Shown here piece after piece: positions 42,882-51,666 of a DNA stretch of 64,000 nucleotides. This DNA comes from Klebsiella michiganensis (lineage in GTDB: Bacteria; Pseudomonadota; Gammaproteobacteria; Enterobacterales; Enterobacteriaceae). A program made the position numbers and the translations under genes. The first letter of the stretch is position 1. Each line of letters starts with the position of its first letter. Where the stretch lies: assembly GCA_000963575.1 (NCBI GenBank), contig CP011077.1:620001-684000 (forward strand), read 5' to 3'. The notes beneath the pieces were generated by a model. That model worked only from the letters and a program-made list of their open reading frames with translations. It searched no databases and was not told where the DNA came from.

Positions 42882-43145
42882 TTAAGCCAGTTTGTTGATT
42901 TGCGCAGTCAGGTTTGCTTTATGACGCGCAGCTTTGTTTTTGTGGATCAGACCTTTAGCAGCCTGACGGTCCACGATTGGTTGCATTTCGTTAAATGCTT
43001 TCTGTGCAGCAGCTTTATCGCCAGTTTCAATCGCTGCGTATACTTTCTTGATGAAAGTACGCATCATAGAGCGACGGCTTGCGTTGTGCTTACGAGCCTT
43101 TTCAGACTGTACGGCACGTTTCTTAGCTGATTTGATATTAGCCAA
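42882..43145 (-). CDS. rpsT: 30S ribosomal protein S20
   Basis: S20 binds 16S rRNA and stabilises the 30S subunit. The 87-residue, lysine- and alanine-rich protein begins MANIKSAKKRAVQSEKARKHN and ends KANLTAQINKLA, as in E. coli. The start codon is TTG (43145-43143), the same unusual start used by E. coli rpsT and tied there to its translational autocontrol. Divergent from ribF. Confidence 0.98.
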   Translation of the reverse strand: MANIKSAKKRAVQSEKARKHNASRRSMMRTFIKKVYAAIETGDKAAAQKAFNEMQPIVDRQAAKGLIHKNKAARHKANLTAQINKLA

Positions 43146-43413
43146 GGTCCAACTCCCAAATATGATCTATGTGGACAATTCAAAGGCCGAGGAATATGCC
43201 CCGTTAGCCTTCTTTTGTCAATGGATTTGTGCAAATAAGCGTCGTTAAATTTCCGACACCTCTTACGTGTGATGGCGCGGATTCTACCAGCATCAGGCTT
43301 CGGAATACAGTCTTTCGCATCAAAATTCGTCAAGACAAATGCGAAGTTTGTGCAAAGCCCTTTCCAGTACAATGAATTCATTCAAGCTTTACGTTAAAGG
43401 CCGTAATCGTCGG

Positions 43414-43442
43414 TTAACCTTAATCGCGGTAGTTGGTATAAT
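43414..43442 (+). promoter_or_regulatory. Promoter upstream of ribF
   Basis: A consensus -10 TATAAT (43437-43442) with an extended TGG before it lies 17 bases from TTAACC (43414-43419, four of six matches to the -35 box) and 29 bases before the ribF ATG. The rest of the 326-base gap between rpsT and ribF (43146-43471) should hold the rpsT promoters on the other strand; I see no gene in it. Confidence 0.6.
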
Positions 43443-43471
43443 CCGCCAATTTCCACTGTTTTGAGCCAGCC

Positions 43472-44404
43472 ATGAAGCTGATACGCGGTATACATAATCT
43501 GCGCCGGGAGCACCACGGGTGTGTACTCACCATTGGTAATTTCGACGGCGTACATCGTGGCCATCAGGCGCTGTTAAAGGGCCTGTGCGAAGAAGGGCGT
43601 GCGCGCAACCTTCCGGTAATGGTCATGATTTTCGAGCCTCAGCCGCTCGAATTGTTTGCACCGGAAAAAGCCCCGGCCCGGCTGACTCGCCTGCGAGAGA
43701 AGCTACGTTATTTGGCTGAGTGCGGTGTGGACTACGTCCTGTGCGTGCGCTTTGACCGCCGCTTCGCCGCCTTGAGCGCACAAAACTTTGTGAGTGACCT
43801 TCTGGTTGACCGTCTCGGGGTGAAGTTCCTCGCGGTGGGGGATGATTTCCGCTTTGGCGCTGGTCGCCAGGGGGATTTCTTGTTATTACAGAAGGCTGGC
43901 CGCGAATACGGTTTTGATATCACCAGCACCCAAACGTTTTGCGACGATGGGGTGCGTATCAGCAGTACCGCCGTGCGCCAGGCACTGGCTGATGATGACC
44001 TGCTGCAGGCCGAAAACCTGTTGGGGCATCCGTTCATGATCTCCGGGCGTGTCGTACACGGAGATGAGCTGGGGCGTACCATTGGCTTCCCGACGGCAAA
44101 CTTGCCGCTGCGTCGCCATGTTTCCCCGGTAAAAGGGGTTTATGCGGTGGAAGTCACAGGCCTTGGTGAAAAGCCAATTGCCGGCGTGGCAAACATCGGT
44201 ACTCGCCCTACGGTGGCGGGAATACGCCAGCAGCTTGAAGTCCATTTATTGGACGTTGTAATGGACCTTTATGGTCGCCATATAGAAGTAGTGCTGCGTA
44301 AAAAGATACGTAATGAGCAGCGATTTGCTTCACTCGATGAGCTGAAGGCGCAAATCGCCAGAGATGTGGTGTCAGCCCGAGAATTTTTTGAGTCAAATGC
44401 CTGA
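43472..44404 (+). CDS. ribF: Bifunctional riboflavin kinase/FAD synthetase
   Basis: RibF phosphorylates riboflavin to FMN and adenylylates it to FAD. The 310-residue product (E. coli 313) has an N-terminal nucleotidyltransferase domain with TIGNFDGVHRGH (about residues 21-32) and ISSTAVR, and a C-terminal flavokinase domain with GRTIGFPTANL and GVANIGTRPTV. It starts the ribF-ileS-lspA-fkpB-ispH run. Confidence 0.98.
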   Translation: MKLIRGIHNLRREHHGCVLTIGNFDGVHRGHQALLKGLCEEGRARNLPVMVMIFEPQPLELFAPEKAPARLTRLREKLRYLAECGVDYVLCVRFDRRFAALSAQNFVSDLLVDRLGVKFLAVGDDFRFGAGRQGDFLLLQKAGREYGFDITSTQTFCDDGVRISSTAVRQALADDDLLQAENLLGHPFMISGRVVHGDELGRTIGFPTANLPLRRHVSPVKGVYAVEVTGLGEKPIAGVANIGTRPTVAGIRQQLEVHLLDVVMDLYGRHIEVVLRKKIRNEQRFASLDELKAQIARDVVSAREFFESNA

Positions 44405-44436
44405 AAGGCTAACCGAAATACGGAACCGAGAATCTA

Positions 44437-47253
44437 ATGAGTGACTTTAAATCTACCCTAAATTTGCCTGAAACAGGGTTCCCGATGCGCGGCGACTTAG
44501 CCAAGCGCGAACCGGGTATGCTGGCGCGTTGGAATGATGACGATCTGTACGGCATCATCCGTAATGCGAAAAAAGGCAAAAAAACCTTTATTTTGCATGA
44601 CGGCCCTCCTTATGCGAACGGTAGCATTCACATTGGTCACTCAGTTAACAAGATTCTGAAAGATATTATTATCAAGTCCAAAGGGCTCTCCGGCTTCGAC
44701 TCGCCGTACGTTCCGGGCTGGGACTGTCACGGCCTGCCTATCGAGCTGAAAGTTGAGCAACTGATCGGCAAACCGGGCGAGAAAGTGTCCGCCGCCGAGT
44801 TCCGTGCCGCGTGCCGTAAATATGCCGCCGAGCAGGTTGATGGCCAGCGCGAAGACTTCATCCGTCTGGGCGTGCTGGGCGACTGGTCTCGTCCGTACCT
44901 GACAATGGACTTCAATACTGAAGCCAACATCATTCGTGCGCTGGGCAAAATTATTGGCAATGGCCACCTGCACAAAGGTGCTAAGCCGGTTCACTGGTGC
45001 GTTGACTGCCGTTCTGCGCTGGCGGAGGCCGAAGTTGAGTATTACGACAAAACGTCCCCGTCCATCGACGTGACGTTCAATGCCGTTGATGCTGATGCGG
45101 TAAAAGCTAAGTTTGGTGCCGCCGCCGTTAATGGCCCGGTATCTCTGCTTATCTGGACCACAACACCATGGACCCTGCCTGCTAACCGGGCTATCTCTTT
45201 GGGCGCTGAGTTCGATTATGTGCTGGTGCAGATTGAAGGCCAGGCGCTGATCGTGGCAAAAGATCTGATGGAAAGCGTGCTGAAGCGCGCCGGGGTAACT
45301 GATTATCAGGTTCTCGGTACCGTGAAAGGCGCTGAGCTTGAGCTGCTGCGCTTTAAGCACCCGTTCATGGGCTTTGACGTTCCGGCTATTCTGGGCGATC
45401 ACGTTACCCTGGATGCGGGTACCGGGGCGGTACACACCGCCGGTGGCCACGGCCCGGATGACTACACCATCAGCCAGAAATACGGCCTTGAAATCGCTAA
45501 CCCGGTTGGCCCGGACGGCAGCTATCTGCCGGGGACCTATGAAGGTCTGGATGGTGTTCAGGTGTTCAAAGCGAACGATCTGATCGTTAACATCCTGCGT
45601 GATAAAGGTGCCCTGCTGCACGTTGAAAAACTGCTGCACAGCTACCCGCACTGCTGGCGCCACAAAACGCCGATCATCTTCCGTGCAACGCCGCAGTGGT
45701 TTATCAGCATGGATCAGAAAGGCCTTCGCGCGCAGTCTCTGAAAGAGATCAAAGGCGTGCAGTGGATCCCTGACTGGGGCCAGGCGCGTATCGAATCCAT
45801 GGTGGCGAACCGCCCTGACTGGTGTATCTCGCGTCAGCGTACCTGGGGCGTGCCGATGTCTCTGTTCGTGCACAAAGAGACCGAAGAACTGCACCCACGC
45901 TCGCTTGAGCTGATGGAAGAAGTCGCTAAGCGCGTTGAGCAGGATGGTATCCAGGCGTGGTGGGATCTCGACCCGCGCGACATCATGGGTGACGACGCAG
46001 ACAACTACGTTAAAGTGCCGGATACCCTGGACGTTTGGTTCGATTCAGGATCGACTCACTCTTCCGTTGTCGACGTGCGTCCTGAATTCCACGGCCACGC
46101 GGCGGACATGTACCTGGAAGGCTCGGATCAGCATCGCGGCTGGTTCATGTCTTCTCTGATGATCTCCACGGCGATGAAAGGCAAAGCGCCTTACCGTCAG
46201 GTGCTGACCCACGGCTTTACCGTGGATGGTCAGGGCCGCAAGATGTCCAAATCTATCGGTAACACCGTTAGTCCACAGGACGTGATGAACAAACTCGGCG
46301 CGGACATTCTGCGTCTGTGGGTGGCATCAACAGACTATACCGGTGAAATGGCCGTTTCCGACGAGATCCTGAAACGCTCCGCTGACGCTTACCGCCGTAT
46401 CCGTAATACCGCCCGCTTCCTGCTGGCCAACCTGAACGGCTTCAATCCGGAAACCGATATGGTGAAACCGGAAGAGATGGTGGTGCTGGATCGCTGGGCC
46501 GTTGGCTGTGCGCAAGAAGCGCAGGCGGATATCATCGCCTCTTACGAAAGCTACGACTTCCACGAAGTTGTGCAGCGTCTGATGCGCTTCTGCTCCGTGG
46601 AAATGGGCTCGTTCTACCTCGACATCATTAAAGACCGCCAGTACACCGCGAAAGCGGACAGCGTCGCGCGTCGCAGCTGCCAGACCGCGCTGTACCACAT
46701 CGCTGAAGCGCTGGTTCGCTGGATGGCGCCGATCATGTCCTTCACCGCCGATGAGATCTGGGGCTACCTGCCTGGTTCTCGCGAGAAGTATGTCTTCACC
46801 GGCGAATGGTACGAAGGTCTGTTTGGCCTGGCGGAAAGCGAAGCGATGAACGGTGAGTTCTGGGACACGCTGCTGACCGTTCGTGGCGAAGTGAACAAGG
46901 TTATCGAGCAGGCCCGTGCGGATAAGCGTATCGGTGGTTCTTTGGAAGCGGCAGTTACCCTGTACGCTGACGCTGAGCTGGCGGCGAAGCTGAACAGCCT
47001 GAGCGATGAATTGCGATTTGTCCTGTTGACCTCCGGCGCTGCCGTTGCCGATTATGCGGAGGCGAGTGAAGACGCTCAGCAGAGCGAAATCCTCAAAGGG
47101 CTGAAAGTAGCTCTGCGTAAAGCCGACGGTGAGAAATGCCCGCGCTGCTGGCATTACACCACTGATATCGGTCAGGTAGCGGAACACGCAGAAATTTGCG
47201 GCCGCTGTGTCAGCAACGTAGCCGGCGACGGCGAACAACGTAAGTTTGCTTGA
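44437..47253 (+). CDS. ileS: Isoleucyl-tRNA synthetase
   Basis: IleS charges tRNA-Ile, with editing of misactivated valine. The product is 938 residues, the E. coli length. HIGH is at 65-68, the CP1 editing domain includes TTPWTLPANRA, KMSKS is at 602-606, and the C-terminal zinc site is C901, C904, C921 and C924 (CPRC, CGRC). It is of the bacterial, mupirocin-sensitive type by overall layout. The stop overlaps the lspA ATG (TGATG), so the genes are translationally coupled. Confidence 0.99.
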   Translation: MSDFKSTLNLPETGFPMRGDLAKREPGMLARWNDDDLYGIIRNAKKGKKTFILHDGPPYANGSIHIGHSVNKILKDIIIKSKGLSGFDSPYVPGWDCHGLPIELKVEQLIGKPGEKVSAAEFRAACRKYAAEQVDGQREDFIRLGVLGDWSRPYLTMDFNTEANIIRALGKIIGNGHLHKGAKPVHWCVDCRSALAEAEVEYYDKTSPSIDVTFNAVDADAVKAKFGAAAVNGPVSLLIWTTTPWTLPANRAISLGAEFDYVLVQIEGQALIVAKDLMESVLKRAGVTDYQVLGTVKGAELELLRFKHPFMGFDVPAILGDHVTLDAGTGAVHTAGGHGPDDYTISQKYGLEIANPVGPDGSYLPGTYEGLDGVQVFKANDLIVNILRDKGALLHVEKLLHSYPHCWRHKTPIIFRATPQWFISMDQKGLRAQSLKEIKGVQWIPDWGQARIESMVANRPDWCISRQRTWGVPMSLFVHKETEELHPRSLELMEEVAKRVEQDGIQAWWDLDPRDIMGDDADNYVKVPDTLDVWFDSGSTHSSVVDVRPEFHGHAADMYLEGSDQHRGWFMSSLMISTAMKGKAPYRQVLTHGFTVDGQGRKMSKSIGNTVSPQDVMNKLGADILRLWVASTDYTGEMAVSDEILKRSADAYRRIRNTARFLLANLNGFNPETDMVKPEEMVVLDRWAVGCAQEAQADIIASYESYDFHEVVQRLMRFCSVEMGSFYLDIIKDRQYTAKADSVARRSCQTALYHIAEALVRWMAPIMSFTADEIWGYLPGSREKYVFTGEWYEGLFGLAESEAMNGEFWDTLLTVRGEVNKVIEQARADKRIGGSLEAAVTLYADAELAAKLNSLSDELRFVLLTSGAAVADYAEASEDAQQSEILKGLKVALRKADGEKCPRCWHYTTDIGQVAEHAEICGRCVSNVAGDGEQRKFA

Positions 47254-47756
47254 TGAAACCCATTTTCTCTACCGGATTGCGCTGGCTGTGGCTGGTGGTG
47301 GTAGTGCTGATTGTGGATCTGGGCAGTAAATATCTGATCCTCCAGCATTTCATGCTGGGGGATACGGTGTCTCTGTTCCCTTCACTGAATTTGCACTATG
47401 CCCGTAACTATGGCGCGGCGTTTAGTTTTCTGGCCGATAAAGGCGGCTGGCAGCGCTGGTTCTTCGCGGGTATCGCTATCGGTATCTGCGTGGCACTGGT
47501 GTGGATGATGTATCGCGCTAAGGCCAGCCAGAAGCTGAATAATATTGCCTATGCGTTAATCATTGGTGGTGCCCTCGGCAATTTGTTCGATCGTCTGTGG
47601 CACGGCTTTGTCGTCGACATGATCGACTTCTATGTCGGCGACTGGCATTTTGCCACCTTCAATCTGGCCGATACCGCAATTTGTATCGGCGCGGCGCTGA
47701 TTGTGCTGGAGGGATTCTTTGTCTCCTCCGACAAGCCCGCGAAGCAAAAAGGGTAA
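47253..47756 (+). CDS. lspA: Lipoprotein signal peptidase (signal peptidase II)
   Basis: LspA cleaves signal peptides of diacylated prolipoproteins in the inner membrane. The 167-residue protein has four hydrophobic helices. The catalytic aspartates are kept: Asp122 in GFVVDMIDFY and Asp140 in TFNLADTAI, with N52 in NLHYARNYGAAF and GGALGNLFDR also conserved. I chose the ATG at 47253 that overlaps the ileS stop; a TTG one codon earlier is less likely. Three bases separate it from fkpB. Confidence 0.98.
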   Translation: MKPIFSTGLRWLWLVVVVLIVDLGSKYLILQHFMLGDTVSLFPSLNLHYARNYGAAFSFLADKGGWQRWFFAGIAIGICVALVWMMYRAKASQKLNNIAYALIIGGALGNLFDRLWHGFVVDMIDFYVGDWHFATFNLADTAICIGAALIVLEGFFVSSDKPAKQKG

Positions 47757-47759
47757 TCC

Positions 47760-48230
47760 ATGGCTGAGTCCGTACAAACCAACAGCGCGGTGCTGGTGCA
47801 CTTCACGCTAAAGCTTGAGGATGGCTCCACCGCGGAGTCAACTCGCGCTAACGGTAAGCCTGCGCTGTTCCGCCTTGGGGATGAGACGTTGTCCCCGGGT
47901 CTGGAAGATCAGTTGGTTGGCCTGAAAGCCGGCGATAAAAAAGCGTTCTCGCTAGCGCCAGAGGCGGCTTTTGGCATTCCAAGCCCGGATATGATCCAGT
48001 ACTTCTCGCGCCGTGAGTTTGTTGAGGCGGGCGAGCCGGAGCCGGGCGCTATCATGCTGTTTACCGCAATGGATGGCAGCGAAATGCCGGGCGTGGTGCG
48101 GGAAGTTAACGGCGATTCGATCACCGTCGACTTTAACCATCCGCTGGCCGGGCAGACTATCCATTTTGATATTGAAGTGCTGGAAGTTGATCCGGTCCTG
48201 GAGGCGTTGAATGCAGATCCTGTTGGCTAA
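47760..48230 (+). CDS. fkpB: FKBP-type peptidyl-prolyl isomerase FkpB (SlpA)
   Basis: FkpB is a SlyD-like cytosolic prolyl isomerase. The product is 156 residues (E. coli 149), with FKBP motifs VLVHFTLKLEDGSTAEST, PALFRLGD and the IF-domain region PSPDMIQYFSRREF. The extra length comes from a shifted stop: the frame runs on for several codons (ALNADPVG) and overlaps the start of ispH by 20 bases, where I recall E. coli ending just before the ispH ATG. Confidence 0.96.
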   Translation: MAESVQTNSAVLVHFTLKLEDGSTAESTRANGKPALFRLGDETLSPGLEDQLVGLKAGDKKAFSLAPEAAFGIPSPDMIQYFSRREFVEAGEPEPGAIMLFTAMDGSEMPGVVREVNGDSITVDFNHPLAGQTIHFDIEVLEVDPVLEALNADPVG

Positions 48231-49161
48231 TCCCAGAGGCTTTTGCGCTGGGGTCGACCGCGCTATCAGCATTGTCGAAAACGCGCTGCAGATTTACGGC
48301 GCGCCAATCTACGTTCGCCACGAAGTTGTGCATAACCGCTATGTCGTGGATAGCCTGCGCGAGCGCGGGGCGATTTTTATCGAGCAAATTAGCGAAGTGC
48401 CCGATGGCGCTATCCTGATTTTCTCCGCGCACGGTGTATCTCAGGCGGTGCGTAACGAAGCTAAAAGCCGTGAGCTGACGGTCTTTGACGCCACCTGTCC
48501 ATTAGTGACTAAAGTGCATATGGAAGTGGCTCGTGCCAGCCGCCGTGGTGAAGAGTCTATTCTGATTGGCCATGCTGGCCATCCGGAAGTTGAAGGTACC
48601 ATGGGCCAGTACAGCAACCCGAAAGGGGGGATGTACCTGGTGGAGTCACCGGATGATGTCTGGACGCTTGAGGTTAAAGACGAAAGTAATCTGTCGTTTA
48701 TGACCCAGACCACACTTTCTGTAGACGATACTTCGGATGTCATTGACGCTTTGCGTCAGCGCTTCCCGAAAATTATCGGCCCGCGCAAAGACGATATTTG
48801 CTATGCCACGACCAACCGGCAGGAAGCCGTTCGTGCGCTGGCCACGGAAGCCGATGTTGTGCTGGTGGTAGGGTCCAAAAACTCCTCGAACTCCAACCGT
48901 CTTGCCGAACTGGCACAGCGGATGGGAAAAGCAGCCTGGCTTATCGATGATGCATCTGATATTCAGGAAGCATGGCTTAAAGGTGTGAACTGTGTCGGTG
49001 TGACTGCCGGCGCTTCTGCGCCTGATGTGCTGGTGCAAAACGTCATTTCTCGCCTGCGTGAACTGGGCGGCAGCGAAGCCCAGGAGCTGACCGGTCGCGA
49101 AGAGAACATCGTGTTTGAAGTGCCGCGTGAACTGCGCGTGGACATCCGTGAAGTCGAATAG
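48211..49161 (+). CDS. ispH: 4-hydroxy-3-methylbut-2-enyl diphosphate reductase
   Basis: IspH is the last enzyme of the MEP pathway, reducing HMBPP to IPP and DMAPP with an iron-sulfur cluster. The 316-residue product has the three cluster cysteines Cys12, Cys96 and Cys197, and the motifs ANPRGFCAGVDRAI, TCPLVTKVH and CYATTNRQEAV. It begins inside the last codons of fkpB. A terminator follows. Confidence 0.98.
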   Translation: MQILLANPRGFCAGVDRAISIVENALQIYGAPIYVRHEVVHNRYVVDSLRERGAIFIEQISEVPDGAILIFSAHGVSQAVRNEAKSRELTVFDATCPLVTKVHMEVARASRRGEESILIGHAGHPEVEGTMGQYSNPKGGMYLVESPDDVWTLEVKDESNLSFMTQTTLSVDDTSDVIDALRQRFPKIIGPRKDDICYATTNRQEAVRALATEADVVLVVGSKNSSNSNRLAELAQRMGKAAWLIDDASDIQEAWLKGVNCVGVTAGASAPDVLVQNVISRLRELGGSEAQELTGREENIVFEVPRELRVDIREVE

Positions 49162-49187
49162 CGTCGTCAGTTTCCGTTTATGAGAAG

Positions 49188-49220
49188 ATGCCAGCTGGTG
49201 TATACCCGCTGGCATTTTTT
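49188..49220 (+). terminator. Terminator after ispH
   Basis: ATGCCAGC and GCTGGCAT form an 8-bp stem around a 12-base loop, followed directly by six T, between ispH and rihC. Confidence 0.8.
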
Positions 49221-49232
49221 ATGGAGAACAGC

Positions 49233-50150
49233 ATGACCAGAACCCCGATTATTCTTGATACCGATCCTGGTATCGACGATGCGGTTGCCCTTGCCGCGGC
49301 TTTATTTGCACCTCAGCTGGATTTGAAACTGATAACGACCGTGGCCGGAAATGTCTCAGTGGACAAAACCACGCGTAATGCCCTCCAGCTTCTGGAATTT
49401 TGGCAAAAAGAGACGCCCGTGGCGAAAGGGGCTTCTGTCCCGCTGCTGCGCCCGTTGCGGGATGCGGCCTACGTGCACGGCGAGTCGGGGATGGAAGGGT
49501 ATGTTTTTACCGAAACGTCTCATCGCGAACTGCCGGTGCCTGCATTCCAGGCCATGTACGATTGTCTGAAAAGCAGCGATGAGCCGGTGACGTTGGTCAC
49601 CATTGGCCCGCTGACTAATATCGCTATGCTGCTGACGCAGTACCCTGAATGTAAGGCACGAATTAAACGCGTGGTCATGATGGGGGGCTCTGCGGGGCGA
49701 GGCAATTTTACGCCAACGGCCGAATTTAACATGGCCATTGATCCTGAGGCCGCGGCACGCGTTTTTGAAAGCGGGCTGGAAATTGTCATGTGTGGGCTGG
49801 ATGTGACAAATCGCGCAATGCTTGCGCCGGAGTTTTTGGCTCAGTTGCCGGCATTGAACCGCACCGGGAAAATGCTCCACGCGTTATTCAGTCATTATCG
49901 CAGCGGCAGCATTGAAACCGGGCTGCGGATGCATGATTTAACGGCTATTGCATGGCTGGTGAAGCCTGAACTGTTCCAGACTTTCTCCTGTTTTGTGGCG
50001 GTGGAAACACACGGCACTTATACCAGTGGAACGACGGTGGTGGATCTGGAACACCGGCTTGAACGTCCGGCAAACGCTCAGGTTGCGCTGGATATCGATG
50101 TGCCTGGTTTTCAGGCGTGGGTCTCTGAGGTGCTGGCGTTGGCACCGTGA
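49233..50150 (+). CDS. rihC: Non-specific ribonucleoside hydrolase RihC
   Basis: RihC hydrolyses pyrimidine and purine ribonucleosides to base and ribose. The 305-residue product (E. coli 304) opens with the nucleoside-hydrolase signature PIILDTDPGIDDAVAL, whose aspartates bind calcium. VTIGPLTNIAMLL, MGGSAGRGNFTPTAEFN and the C-terminal GLRMHDLTAIAW with its catalytic-site His are also present. I placed the start at the ATG at 49233 behind ATGGAG. It is the last backbone gene before the accessory island; E. coli has dapB next. Confidence 0.96.
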   Translation: MTRTPIILDTDPGIDDAVALAAALFAPQLDLKLITTVAGNVSVDKTTRNALQLLEFWQKETPVAKGASVPLLRPLRDAAYVHGESGMEGYVFTETSHRELPVPAFQAMYDCLKSSDEPVTLVTIGPLTNIAMLLTQYPECKARIKRVVMMGGSAGRGNFTPTAEFNMAIDPEAAARVFESGLEIVMCGLDVTNRAMLAPEFLAQLPALNRTGKMLHALFSHYRSGSIETGLRMHDLTAIAWLVKPELFQTFSCFVAVETHGTYTSGTTVVDLEHRLERPANAQVALDIDVPGFQAWVSEVLALAP

Positions 50151-50230
50151 AGCAGGGTGATAATTCGGTGCGACTCTCCCTTCCGGCTCCAGGAGTGTGA
50201 CTGTGCTCTCAAGTGTGTTCACTCACTTGT

Positions 50231-50248
50231 AGGTTAATCGATTAATCT
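50231..50248. promoter_or_regulatory. Operator O1 of the PTS/isomerase regulon
   Basis: AGGTTAATCGATTAATCT is a near-perfect 18-bp palindrome centred on CG, 44 bases before the first cupin isomerase gene. Its exact reverse complement recurs at 56001-56018, and a one-base variant at 56123-56140. Form and spacing suit a LacI-family repressor, most simply the one encoded at 56169. Confidence 0.85.
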
Positions 50249-50292
50249 GCTAGTGTGGTGAGGCAGTTGTTCTCCTCGGGCCGGAGAAAAAC

Positions 50293-50853
50293 ATGACACT
50301 TTCTACTCTCGTGCCACCCCATGTGGCATGGCAAACGGGTGCGCTGAAAAATGGCGCCGTTATTCGTAAAACCACCGACATAGCCGCGCTGGCCGGCGTT
50401 TTTTCCGACACAGAAAGCTGGCAACGATGTGAACCTCGCCAGGCTGTCTATGAAGTTGAAGTTCTGCAAACTGAAACTTGCGAAGGCGCGCTTTTTACCG
50501 GCGTGACGCACTTACAGCCGGGCAGGGTTGGGGATGAGTTTTTTATGACTCGTGGGCATTTTCATGCGCGCCGGGAGCAGGGCGAAGTCTATTTCGGCCT
50601 GCGCGGCAGCGGACTATTGCTGCTGCAAAACGAACGAGGTGAAGCCCGTGTCGAAATAGTTACCGCCGGCTCTGTGCATATCATTCCCGGGTATACGGCG
50701 CACCGGCTCATCAATACGGGCGACGATATTCTTTCCGCTCTTGCTGTATGGCCGACGGTTGCGGGGCATGATTACGCGTCTCTGTCAGACGGATTTGCCG
50801 TCAGGATCAAGGCCGACGGTACTGGCTGGCGCGTGGAGAATAGCCATGACTGA
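50293..50853 (+). CDS. Cupin-type (archaeal-like) phosphoglucose isomerase homologue 1
   Basis: A 186-residue cupin of the archaeal-type glucose-6-phosphate isomerase family (GPI cupin), unrelated to the usual enterobacterial Pgi. The segment TRGHFHARREQGEVYFGLRGSG contains the metal ligands His89, His91 and Glu98, with His137 in GYTAHRLIN; this is the layout of the Pyrococcus enzyme of similar size. It should interconvert an aldose and ketose 6-phosphate. GGAG lies 6 bases before the ATG. It overlaps the next gene by 8 bases, and operator O1 sits just upstream. The true sugar phosphate is unknown. Confidence 0.82.
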   Translation: MTLSTLVPPHVAWQTGALKNGAVIRKTTDIAALAGVFSDTESWQRCEPRQAVYEVEVLQTETCEGALFTGVTHLQPGRVGDEFFMTRGHFHARREQGEVYFGLRGSGLLLLQNERGEARVEIVTAGSVHIIPGYTAHRLINTGDDILSALAVWPTVAGHDYASLSDGFAVRIKADGTGWRVENSHD

Positions 50854-51628
50854 CAGCGTAAAAAAATACGGCCTGGATATGCTGATTCACCACCAGCCTA
50901 TGGGGTTCAGCTATGGTGAAGAAACGCTGGGGCCTCTGCCTGAAATCCGCACCCTGGATCAAATCCGCGCTTCTCTGCGGGATCCTGAATGCACCGGGCC
51001 GGAACAGGTGTATGCGATTGCGATGGACGTCGCCCGGATAAGTGATATTGCAGAACTGAAGAAGCGAATGCTGCTTTTTGGCGTGGTGACCTATGCGTCC
51101 GGGCGTTTGGGGGAAGAACCGATTCGCAGCCAGGGACACATTCATCGCGTCAGCGCGCACAGCGGCTGGTCGCCGCCGGAACTGTATGAAATCTGGCAGG
51201 GCAAGGCGATTATCTACATGCAGGAATTTGTGGCCGACGATCCGGGCCGCTGTTTTGCCATTTTGGCTGAAGCTGGTGATAAGGTGCTGGTGCCGCCTGG
51301 CTGGGCACATGCCACCATCTCCGCTTCACCGCATGAGCCTTTAACTTTTGGGGCGTGGTGCGACAGGGAATACGGTTTTGAATATGAGGCAGTGCGTGCC
51401 TATAAGGGGCTGGCATGGTATCCGATTTTGCAGGATGAGCATGTTGCCTGGCTGCATAATCGACATTATATGCCGGGGCGCCTGCAAACGACTTCTCCGC
51501 GTAAATACCGGGAATTTGGGATTACAGATGAACCGCTATACCAGCAGTTTGTGGACGATCCTGCTCGTTTTCAGTTTATTTCAAAACCGGGAATGGTTGC
51601 CGAGAAATGGGTGAATTTTCACCCCTGA
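50846..51628 (+). CDS. Cupin-type phosphoglucose isomerase homologue 2
   Basis: A 260-residue paralogue of the preceding protein, longer at both ends. The cupin core has QGHIHRVSAHSGWSPPELYEIWQGKAIIYMQ, giving His98, His100 and Glu112 as likely ligands with a longer spacer, and His155 in PPGWAHATIS. All four metal positions are therefore filled. The start at 50846 has GTGGAG upstream and overlaps the preceding gene, so the two are translationally coupled and may act together or as a hetero-oligomer (inference). Only a weak T-poor hairpin terminator separates it from the convergent PTS operon. Confidence 0.78.
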   Translation: MTDSVKKYGLDMLIHHQPMGFSYGEETLGPLPEIRTLDQIRASLRDPECTGPEQVYAIAMDVARISDIAELKKRMLLFGVVTYASGRLGEEPIRSQGHIHRVSAHSGWSPPELYEIWQGKAIIYMQEFVADDPGRCFAILAEAGDKVLVPPGWAHATISASPHEPLTFGAWCDREYGFEYEAVRAYKGLAWYPILQDEHVAWLHNRHYMPGRLQTTSPRKYREFGITDEPLYQQFVDDPARFQFISKPGMVAEKWVNFHP

Positions 51629-51634
51629 GAACTG

Positions 51635-51663
51635 CCCCCTCTTCCTGGCGGAGGAGGGGGTTA
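51635..51663. terminator. Shared hairpin between the cupin operon and the PTS operon
   Basis: CCCCCTCTTCC pairs with GGAGGAGGGGG around TGGC (11 bp, one weak pair), placed between two convergent operons. The T stretch is short on both sides, so termination may be partial. Confidence 0.6.
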
Positions 51664-51666
51664 ACC

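Noticed and set aside
44641..45894. 417-codon open frame antisense to ileS
   Set aside because: Shadow of the ileS codon pattern; low-complexity product with no recognisable domain.
50187..50230. Short CAAGTG/CACTTG inverted repeat upstream of operator O1
   Set aside because: Only 6 bp with an 8-base loop and no T tract; too weak to call a terminator or operator.
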